The translations under genes were made by a program, and so were the position numbers. From contig NZ_CP076620.1 in the NCBI RefSeq assembly GCF_020911725.1, forward strand, positions 1,368,501 to 1,432,500: a stretch of 64,000 bases of DNA. The letters are read 5' to 3'. Source of the DNA: Clostridium cadaveris (GTDB lineage Bacteria; Bacillota; Clostridia; Clostridiales; Clostridiaceae). This document shows, in pieces, positions 35,359-42,805 of this stretch. Numbering within the stretch: the stretch's first letter is position 1; each line of letters begins with the position of its first letter. Below the pieces are notes generated by a model. The model did no database searches. It had not been told where the DNA came from and saw only the letters and a program-made list of their open reading frames with translations.

Positions 35359-37881
35359 ATGAATAATTCAGTTGTAAATGCCACAAACATCATTTCAAAA
35401 GATTATGATTCCTATGGAATTGATGATTTATTTTATGAGAACTCTTTTAGATTATTTAAAGATTATTGCAGAAAGCAGCATAAACTTTATTTAAAAGACC
35501 TAGAAAAATTTGATTTTAACACATTATATAACGAGAAGGGTTTTGGAGAGGCAAAGATACAAAGTATAATAAATCGATGGAATCAATGGAAGAACAAAGA
35601 TTTCAACATGAAATACAATCCTCAAAAGAATTACGAAAAAAATATTGATATACAACCATGCTATAAATCTATGTGTGTAAAGGCGTTAGGTGCCCTTTCT
35701 ATAGATTCTAAAATAATTCACTGGTTAGAAAAAAATCATATAGAAACTATAGGTATGATAGAAAAATTAGATTTATCTGTTATAAGTACTATACCTAATA
35801 TAGGTAAAGCTAAATATAAGCGTTTTATAGATGGCATGGGGCTTCTTAAAATCCCTGAAAATAGTTTATACAAGCTTACACTTCATCTTATAAAAGATGA
35901 TGAACATTTTAATGTTTTTAAAAGAAGAGCAATAAATAAAGAGACACTTCAATATATAGCTGACAGCAAAGGCATAAGCAGAGAACGTGTAAGACAGCTT
36001 GAACTTAGGATTCATCAGAGGCTCAAAGGATATTTTGCTATGTTTTCTTCGTATATAATAAATAATTTAGAAAAAGAAAAAATTTTTGATGGTGAAGATT
36101 TAAATTTATTATTTGACAATATAGAAGACAGAGTGATAATCAAATATTCACTTAAAAGTGCTGATAGTGATAGGATAGTTTATTGTGAAGATATAAAAAA
36201 GTATATAATAGATGAAAATAAGGAAGAGTTCTTAAGAAAAATTAATTCCATAATATTGGATGATGTGCCAGAAGTATTCAATTATTATGAGGGGATATAT
36301 CCTATGGAAGAGTGTTTAGAAGAGAATGATATAGGATTTCTAGAATATGATGATTTTATATCATATATAATGAAGCATGGATATAAAAGATATAAGGATT
36401 ATATATGGAAAGGTTCAATTAAGCTATCGAAATGCTATAGCATAATAGTAAAAGAATATTTTAAAGAAGGAATAAAGCTTAGTGATGACAACAGCATAGA
36501 ATTTGTAAGAAAGATCTTTAAAGAAAAATTTGGACGTGAAGATGTTTGTGAGAATAATAGAGCTATTGCAGCAAGAATAGAAAGCGATAATGTTTTATGC
36601 GACAGAGGAACATATATAAGTCCTGATTATATAGACATCAGTGTAAAAACCTTAGAAAAAATAAAGAGGCATATATTGAATTTTAAAGAAAATTCTATTT
36701 TTATAGCAGATTTATATAGAAAATTTGAAGAAGAATTGCTATCCCAAAGTAATATAAATAATAGATATTTTCTCCATGGTATCCTTAAATATTACTATGG
36801 TGATGAATTTATTTTTACTAAAGACAATATAGTAAAAGATTTAAATAGAACTATGACCTCTCACGAGATATTTGGAAAGTTTTTGTCTTCAAAAAATGCA
36901 CCTGTGAGCAAAAAAGAAATACGTAAGGTATATCCAGGATGGACAGACTCCATGTTTAATAACGCTGTGTCTGTTAACAAAGATATATTATATTGGGATA
37001 ATGGATACTTTATAAGTGCTATGGCACTAAATATGAAAAAAGAATGGACAAGCAATTTAAGGGACATTGTTAAAAAATCTTTTGATAAAAATAATGGGTA
37101 TACCAATGCAAATATAATCTACAAAGAAGTAAAGAAAAGCATGAGTGATTTTATAAAAGCAAATAACGTAAAAAACTCATTTAATTTATATTCCATATTA
37201 GAATACAACTTTGGTAGTAATTATTACTTTAGACGGCCTCATATATTGGAAGAAAGACCTAAAAAGCAGTTTACTACGATGGATTTATTTTATGCTCTTC
37301 TAGAAAATAAAAAGAAGATAAGCTACGATGAATTCTACAGTTATTTTAAAAATCTGGAGTTTACAGAGAGAACTATCTATAATGCTTTTCACAAAGTCTC
37401 TAAAGATCTGATAGAGATAAATGATAATAACTATGTACTAAAAAAGGACTTTAACATAGACGAGGAAAGTATAAAAAGGATAAAACAGAATATTAAGAAT
37501 GTAATGAGAGATATAGAATATCTTCCTCTGAGAGGAATAGAAAATTTTGATTCTTATCCAGCCATAGGATATGGATGGAATTCTTATTTATTAGAAGCCA
37601 TTGTAAAAGAATATATCCCTGATTACAGAATTATAGAGAAATATTTTAAAGATAGAAGATACAAATGCTCAATATTAGTTAAAAATAACTCTAGTATCAA
37701 AAATATTTCTGATTTAATTGTCTATATAATAAAGAATGAATATGATGATGTAATGACTATAACAAGGATTCAGGAATATCTTCAAGAAAAGAATATAATA
37801 TTAAAAGTTCTTCCAAAAGAAGTTTGGGATTCAGAGGTAATATGGGTAGATTCCAATGGAAAATTAAAAATAATAGAATAA
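35359..37881 (+). CDS. large protein with alpha-CTD-like and sigma-4-like modules
   Basis: The 840-residue protein is cytoplasmic. Residues about 20-170 hold two helix-hairpin-helix segments resembling the C-terminal domain of RNA polymerase alpha (GFGEAKIQSIINRW and IPNIGKAKYKRF). At about 194-215 there is a sigma region-4-like helix-turn-helix, ISRERVRQLELRIHQRLK. The rest (about 425-770) appears built of repeated units: a pattern of Y-S/G-I-L-x-Y-x-x-G at about 473, 610 and 740, alternating with winged-helix-like units at about 498 and 637. Sigma regions 2 and 3 are absent, so it is not a normal sigma factor. AAGGAG sits 8 bases from ATG 35359; an overlapping out-of-frame ATG GAT GAA TAA starts at 35355. 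Confidence 0.7.
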   Translation: MNNSVVNATNIISKDYDSYGIDDLFYENSFRLFKDYCRKQHKLYLKDLEKFDFNTLYNEKGFGEAKIQSIINRWNQWKNKDFNMKYNPQKNYEKNIDIQPCYKSMCVKALGALSIDSKIIHWLEKNHIETIGMIEKLDLSVISTIPNIGKAKYKRFIDGMGLLKIPENSLYKLTLHLIKDDEHFNVFKRRAINKETLQYIADSKGISRERVRQLELRIHQRLKGYFAMFSSYIINNLEKEKIFDGEDLNLLFDNIEDRVIIKYSLKSADSDRIVYCEDIKKYIIDENKEEFLRKINSIILDDVPEVFNYYEGIYPMEECLEENDIGFLEYDDFISYIMKHGYKRYKDYIWKGSIKLSKCYSIIVKEYFKEGIKLSDDNSIEFVRKIFKEKFGREDVCENNRAIAARIESDNVLCDRGTYISPDYIDISVKTLEKIKRHILNFKENSIFIADLYRKFEEELLSQSNINNRYFLHGILKYYYGDEFIFTKDNIVKDLNRTMTSHEIFGKFLSSKNAPVSKKEIRKVYPGWTDSMFNNAVSVNKDILYWDNGYFISAMALNMKKEWTSNLRDIVKKSFDKNNGYTNANIIYKEVKKSMSDFIKANNVKNSFNLYSILEYNFGSNYYFRRPHILEERPKKQFTTMDLFYALLENKKKISYDEFYSYFKNLEFTERTIYNAFHKVSKDLIEINDNNYVLKKDFNIDEESIKRIKQNIKNVMRDIEYLPLRGIENFDSYPAIGYGWNSYLLEAIVKEYIPDYRIIEKYFKDRRYKCSILVKNNSSIKNISDLIVYIIKNEYDDVMTITRIQEYLQEKNIILKVLPKEVWDSEVIWVDSNGKLKIIE

Positions 37882-37892
37882 ATTAATGATAG

Positions 37893-37928
37893 AAAACCAT
37901 TAGTAAAATTTAAAACTAATGGTTTTTG
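37893..37928 (+). terminator. intrinsic terminator
   Basis: AAAACCATTAGT pairs with ACTAATGGTTTT around a ten-base A/T loop. Confidence 0.9.
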
Positions 37929-38180
37929 TTGCTAAAAAAACAATCAAAAAAAATAAAGATATTATTAAATTTTTCGCTGATTAAATTTTTTATTAATAGG
38001 AATATATATCTTTCACTAAGGATACAATTAAAAATAGACGATAATAAGTTAGAGAACTCTGAAATGGTTAGAATAATCAGAATATTTCTTAAAAGACTGG
38101 CCTTAAACAAATTTATGATATACTAGGTTAGAATTAAGGGAGAGATAAAAATTGATTATTATAAAATTTAGGAGGAAAAG
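37929..38180. other. A/T-rich intergenic region upstream of the glycosyltransferase gene
   Basis: Overlapping open frames of about 65 codons occur on both strands but lack ribosome sites and look like chance in A/T-rich DNA. TGA-TATACT at about 38115-38123 may be an extended -10 promoter for the downstream gene. Nothing else stands out. Confidence 0.5.
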
Positions 38181-39566
38181 ATGGGAAATTATATGTACAC
38201 ACTTACAGCGGTTTTTCAAATCTTTGTATTCGTGTTGTCTGGATATTATGTAGTTTTATCATTATTTGGTCTTAAAAAGAGAAAAAAAGTTAACATACAT
38301 GAGAATCAGAAATCATTTGCTTTAATAGTAGCGGCTCACAATGAAGAAGTAGTTATAGGAAAAGCAGTGGAGAGTTTAATGCATTTAGACTATCCTAAAG
38401 AATTATATGATGTATTTGTTATAGCAGATAACTGTGACGATAATACAGCTGCTATAGCGAGAGAGCATGGCGCTAAAGTTTTTGAAAGAACTAACAAGGA
38501 TAAACGAGGAAAAGGATTCGCTTTAGAGTGGATGTTTGACAAGATATTTAAAATGGATAAAAAGTATGATGCAGTAGGTATTTTTGATGCTGACAATCTT
38601 GTATCACAAAACTTTTTATCAGAAATGAATTGTTATATGTGCGAAGGATATAAAGTTGTTCAAGGATATATAGACAGCAAGAATCCTCATGACTCATGGA
38701 TTAGTGAATCATACTCAGTATCTTTCTGGGCTGCAAATAGATTATTTCAATTAGCAAGACATAATATTGGTCTTTCTAATCAGCTTGGTGGAACTGGATT
38801 TATAGTTGATACAGATATATTAAAAGAACTAGGATGGGGTGCTACTTGTCTTACAGAAGACCTTGAGTTTACTTGTAAACTTGTGTTAAACGGATATAAG
38901 GTAGGCTGGGCTCATGAAGCTGTAGTTTATGATGAGAAGCCTCTAACATTAAAACAATCTTGGCGTCAAAGAAAGAGATGGATGCAAGGATTTGCTGATG
39001 TTGCTTCAAGATTTTTTACAAAGCTTATGAAAAAGGGAATTAAAGAGAGAAGTATGATAGTGATAGATTGTGCACTATATGTTATACAGCCTTTTGCAGT
39101 GTTATTAATAGGACTATCTGCTTTATTAACTTTTGTTCAAGCGATGAGTCCACTTAATATATTTACAATCAATGCACTAGTGCCAGGATTTATATGGAAG
39201 GTATTTTCTATTTGTCAGTTTATGCTTACTCCACTTGTTATGCTAATAGACTCTAAACTTAGCAAAAAGTTATTTGCTATTTTAGCTTTATATTCAACAA
39301 ATGTTTTAGTAATGGCAAGATTTATAGGAGAAAATCCTGATTTTTATATGGTTGCAATAAGCCAGGTAATATACTTTGTAGTTTTCTTTGGAGTAACATA
39401 TATGTTCTTAGGAAAACTTGCAAGTAAGAGATTCTTTTGGTACTTGTTATTTGGGCTATATACTTTGACTTGGATTCCAATAACTATTCAAGGTATGTTA
39501 GATAAAAATAACAAAGAATGGAACCATACAAAACACGTAAGACAGATAGGAATATACGATGTATAA
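38181..39566 (+). CDS. processive family 2 glycosyltransferase, membrane-bound
   Basis: The 461-residue enzyme has an N-terminal membrane span, a GT-A domain, and four or five C-terminal spans. Catalytic motifs of processive beta-glycosyltransferases are all visible: VIADNCDDN, FDADN, the TED of CLTEDLEFT, and QRKRWMQG (Q-x-x-R-W). Relatives make poly-N-acetylglucosamine, cellulose or hyaluronan-like polymers; which one cannot be told. AGGAGG precedes the ATG. No partner export or deacetylase genes are adjacent. Confidence 0.9.
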   Translation: MGNYMYTLTAVFQIFVFVLSGYYVVLSLFGLKKRKKVNIHENQKSFALIVAAHNEEVVIGKAVESLMHLDYPKELYDVFVIADNCDDNTAAIAREHGAKVFERTNKDKRGKGFALEWMFDKIFKMDKKYDAVGIFDADNLVSQNFLSEMNCYMCEGYKVVQGYIDSKNPHDSWISESYSVSFWAANRLFQLARHNIGLSNQLGGTGFIVDTDILKELGWGATCLTEDLEFTCKLVLNGYKVGWAHEAVVYDEKPLTLKQSWRQRKRWMQGFADVASRFFTKLMKKGIKERSMIVIDCALYVIQPFAVLLIGLSALLTFVQAMSPLNIFTINALVPGFIWKVFSICQFMLTPLVMLIDSKLSKKLFAILALYSTNVLVMARFIGENPDFYMVAISQVIYFVVFFGVTYMFLGKLASKRFFWYLLFGLYTLTWIPITIQGMLDKNNKEWNHTKHVRQIGIYDV

Positions 39567-39592
39567 CCAGTGAGATATCACTGGTTTTTTTA
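39565..39592 (+). terminator. intrinsic terminator overlapping the stop codon
   Basis: AACCAGTGA pairs with TCACTGGTT around GATA, then T7. The stem begins within the TAA stop of the glycosyltransferase gene. Confidence 0.92.
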
Positions 39593-39678
39593 TATAATAG
39601 ATTTTATAAATTGTTATTTTTAGTTTATAATATCTAAGGTGAATATGAAATGAAATTTGAAGCTTATAGAACATAAGT

Positions 39679-39707
39679 TTGACATCTAAAAAAGGAAGCT
39701 TTATACT
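39679..39707 (+). promoter_or_regulatory. sigma-A promoter of the selU-parE-parC unit
   Basis: A perfect TTGACA (39679-39684), a 17-base spacer and TATACT (39702-39707). Confidence 0.85.
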
Positions 39708-39739
39708 ATTTAGTTGAAGTGCTTTCTTAGGAACTTTAA

Positions 39740-40807
39740 TTGGAAAGGCATGTGCTAGAAATGTTTAAAACAGTAGAGTATAAAAATCTTATAGAGAATC
39801 TTAAAGACTATGCATTGATTGATGTGAGAAGTCCAAAAGAACATGAAGAGTATACTATTCCGGGGGCGATAAATATACCTCTTTTCACTAATGAAGAAAG
39901 AAAAGAGATAGGAACGGTATATATAAATGAAAGTGTTGAAAAGGCTAAAAAGATGGGGATTGAAGCTGTATCTAAGAAGCTGCCTCAAATTTTTGATGAT
40001 ATAATGGAGTTACATAAAAAAAATAGAAACTTAGTATTTTTTTGTGCTAGAGGAGGTATGCGTAGTAGTAGCATAACTGCCTTAGTTAATTCTTTAGGAA
40101 TTAGTGCATATAAAATAAAAGGTGGATATAAGGGGTATAGAGAATTTATAAATGATGAAATGAATACTATAAATTCAAAAATAAAATATATTGTTGTCCA
40201 TGGAAAAACAGGAACAGGAAAGACTGAAATTTTAAAAAAGCTGCATTCCAAAGGATATGATATGCTTGATTTAGAAGAATGTGCAAACCATAGAGGATCA
40301 TTGCTTGGAAGTGTAGGTCTTGGAGAATGTAGAAAACAAAAGATGTTTGAATCTCTTGTTATAGAAGAACTTAGGAAAAGAAAAACCAACTATGTTTTTA
40401 TAGAAGGAGAAAGCAAAAGAATAGGTAATATAATACTTAACAATGATATATTTGATGCAATGAAAAATGGATATCATATATATGTGGAGTCAAGTTTAGA
40501 AGAAAGAGCAGAACTTCTTATAGAGGAGTATACACAGCACGGGAGTTCTAAAGAAGAGATCTTATCTGCTCTAGATAACATGGAAAAATACTTGGGAAAG
40601 AAAAAAGCTGCTCACTATAAAGAATTGATAAATAATGATGGATTTTACGAAGTTGCTTTAGAGCTTATGACTGATTATTACGATCCAATGTATTTAAATT
40701 CTATGAAGGGTTATGAATTTGAATTTAAATTCTACATTGAAAATGTAGATGAAGGAGTAGCCGCTTTAGAAAAATGGTACAAAGATAATATAGGAATTAA
40801 TATTTAA
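39740..40807 (+). CDS. selU: tRNA 2-selenouridine synthase
   Basis: It replaces sulfur by selenium at the wobble 2-thiouridine of some tRNAs via a geranylated intermediate, using selenophosphate. An N-terminal rhodanese domain has the active Cys in FFCARGGMRS, and a P-loop domain follows with HGKTGTGKTE; both are needed in SelU (MnmH). The 355-residue length is normal. The start is uncertain: TTG 39740 (AGGA 7 bases upstream), GTG 39752 or ATG 39761 are in frame. It heads a run with parE, parC and a DJ-1 gene (gaps 22, 26, 23 bases). selD is not in the window. Confidence 0.88.
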   Translation: MERHVLEMFKTVEYKNLIENLKDYALIDVRSPKEHEEYTIPGAINIPLFTNEERKEIGTVYINESVEKAKKMGIEAVSKKLPQIFDDIMELHKKNRNLVFFCARGGMRSSSITALVNSLGISAYKIKGGYKGYREFINDEMNTINSKIKYIVVHGKTGTGKTEILKKLHSKGYDMLDLEECANHRGSLLGSVGLGECRKQKMFESLVIEELRKRKTNYVFIEGESKRIGNIILNNDIFDAMKNGYHIYVESSLEERAELLIEEYTQHGSSKEEILSALDNMEKYLGKKKAAHYKELINNDGFYEVALELMTDYYDPMYLNSMKGYEFEFKFYIENVDEGVAALEKWYKDNIGINI

Positions 40808-40829
40808 TATAGAGCTTAGGAGGAATAAC

Positions 40830-42779
40830 ATGGGAGAAGAAATTAAAAAATCCTATGATGTAACTGACCTTACATCCTTAGAAAAGCTTGAGCCTGTTAG
40901 GATAAGACCAGGTATGTATATAGGTTCTACAGGATCAAAGGGATTACATCATTGTGTATGGGAGATATTAGATAATGCTATAGATGAAATAACAAATGGT
41001 TTTGGAAACAAAGTCACTATAATCTTGAACAAAGATAAAAGTGTAACTGTAATAGATAATGGAAGAGGAATTCCCACAGGAATACATCCTATAAAGAAGA
41101 AGTCTGGAGTTGAGATGGTATTTACTGAACTTCATACTGGAGGTAAGTTTAATAATAAAAACTATAAGACTTCAGGAGGACTTCATGGAGTTGGAGCTGC
41201 AGTAGTAAATGCACTTTCTTCATGGATGGAGGTTAGCATTTATCAAGATGGAAATATTTATAAGCAGAGATTTGAATATGCTTATGACAAAGAACTTAAA
41301 AGGAATATGCCAGGAACTCCTGTTACCGCACTTGAAAAGGTAGGAAAGACTAAGCTTACAGGTACAGAAATAACATTTATGCCAGATAAATCAATATTTT
41401 CTACCACTGATTTTAAAGTGGAGATTATTGATGAAAGACTTCAAGAACTTGCTTTCCAAAATAAAGGAATAACTCTTGGACTTATAGATAAGAGAAAAGA
41501 AGAACTTTTTCAAAAAGAGTATTTTTCTGAAAGAGGGCTTCTAGATTTTATAGATTATCTAAATGAAAGTAAAACAATTCTTCATCAATCCCCGATATTA
41601 TTTGATGGTGAGAAATCTGTCAATGGTATAGATATGTATGGAGAAATATGTATGCAATTTACGGACTCTACTACGGAGTACATAGCAAGCTATGTGAATA
41701 ATATACCTACAACAGAAGCAGGAACCCATGAGACAGGATTTAAAACTGGTATGACTAGAGCATTTAAAGAATGGGCAAAAAAGCTTAATTTAATAAAGGA
41801 AAAGGACAAGGAGTTTGAAGGTGATGATTTAAGAGAAGGATTAACTGCTATCGTTAGAATAAAGCTTTCAAATCCTATGTTTGAAGGACAAACAAAAACT
41901 AAGCTTGGCAATAATGAAGCTTATACTATGATGAATGAACTTACTTATGTCAAGCTGAGCCAGTGGATAGAAGATAATAAGGATATAGCATCATCAATAA
42001 TCAATAATGCTATAGATGCTGCTGCACGAAGAGATAAAATAAAAAAGATAAATGAGGCAGAAAAGAAGAAGATAGGTAAAGGAACTGCGCCACTAGCAGG
42101 AAAGGTTGCAGTGTGTACCATGAAGGATAAGACTGTAAATGAATTTATAGTAGTTGAGGGAGATTCAGCAGGAGGTTCTGCAAAGCAGGCAAGAGATAGA
42201 AGATTCCAGACTATAATGCCGTCAAAAGGTAAGATCATGAATACTGAAAAGCAGAAACTTGAAAATGTATTAGCTTCTGAAGAACTTAAGATATTTAATA
42301 CAGCAATAGGAACAGGAACTTTAGATAACTATAAGGAAGAAGATTTAAAATACGATAAAATAATAATAATGAGTGATGCTGACGTAGATGGATACCATAT
42401 AAGGACATTATGGATGACATATTTGTACAGATATATGAGACCTCTCATTCAGAACGGGCACCTTTATATAGCTCAACCTCCTTTATATAAGATTTCAAAG
42501 AAGGTAAAAGGAAAAGAAGTATTTGAATATGCTTATAGTGATGATGAGCTTGAGGGCGTAAAAAAGAAGATGGGTAAAAATATAGTAATTCAAAGATATA
42601 AAGGTCTTGGAGAGATGAATCCAGATCAGCTTTGGGATACAACCTTAAATCCTGAAACAAGAACTCTTCATAGGGTGAGTATACACGATGCATCAAAGGC
42701 AGAAAAGATGGTGTCACTTCTTATGGGCGATGTAGTAGAACCTAGAAAAAATTATATGTACAAATATGCAGAGTTTTAA
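40830..42779 (+). CDS. parE: DNA topoisomerase IV subunit B (ParE)
   Basis: This ATPase half of a type IIA topoisomerase has the GHKL site (EILDNAIDE, DNGRGIP, GLHGVGAAVVNALS), the transducer Lys region, and the TOPRIM motif EGDSAGGSAKQARDRRFQ with SDADVDGYH. The 649-residue length fits both ParE and Gram-positive GyrB. I prefer ParE because the partner gene is immediately adjacent and its A subunit lacks a normal GyrA box; the pair is not beside dnaA/recF. AGGAGG precedes the ATG. Confidence 0.85.
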   Translation: MGEEIKKSYDVTDLTSLEKLEPVRIRPGMYIGSTGSKGLHHCVWEILDNAIDEITNGFGNKVTIILNKDKSVTVIDNGRGIPTGIHPIKKKSGVEMVFTELHTGGKFNNKNYKTSGGLHGVGAAVVNALSSWMEVSIYQDGNIYKQRFEYAYDKELKRNMPGTPVTALEKVGKTKLTGTEITFMPDKSIFSTTDFKVEIIDERLQELAFQNKGITLGLIDKRKEELFQKEYFSERGLLDFIDYLNESKTILHQSPILFDGEKSVNGIDMYGEICMQFTDSTTEYIASYVNNIPTTEAGTHETGFKTGMTRAFKEWAKKLNLIKEKDKEFEGDDLREGLTAIVRIKLSNPMFEGQTKTKLGNNEAYTMMNELTYVKLSQWIEDNKDIASSIINNAIDAAARRDKIKKINEAEKKKIGKGTAPLAGKVAVCTMKDKTVNEFIVVEGDSAGGSAKQARDRRFQTIMPSKGKIMNTEKQKLENVLASEELKIFNTAIGTGTLDNYKEEDLKYDKIIIMSDADVDGYHIRTLWMTYLYRYMRPLIQNGHLYIAQPPLYKISKKVKGKEVFEYAYSDDELEGVKKKMGKNIVIQRYKGLGEMNPDQLWDTTLNPETRTLHRVSIHDASKAEKMVSLLMGDVVEPRKNYMYKYAEF

Positions 42780-42805
42780 CATTATAGAAGGAGCGAAAAA
42801 ATTAT

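Noticed and set aside
37916-38126. Overlapping frames of about 65 codons on both strands
   Set aside because: A/T-rich intergenic DNA, no ribosome sites, low-complexity Lys/Ile/Phe products.
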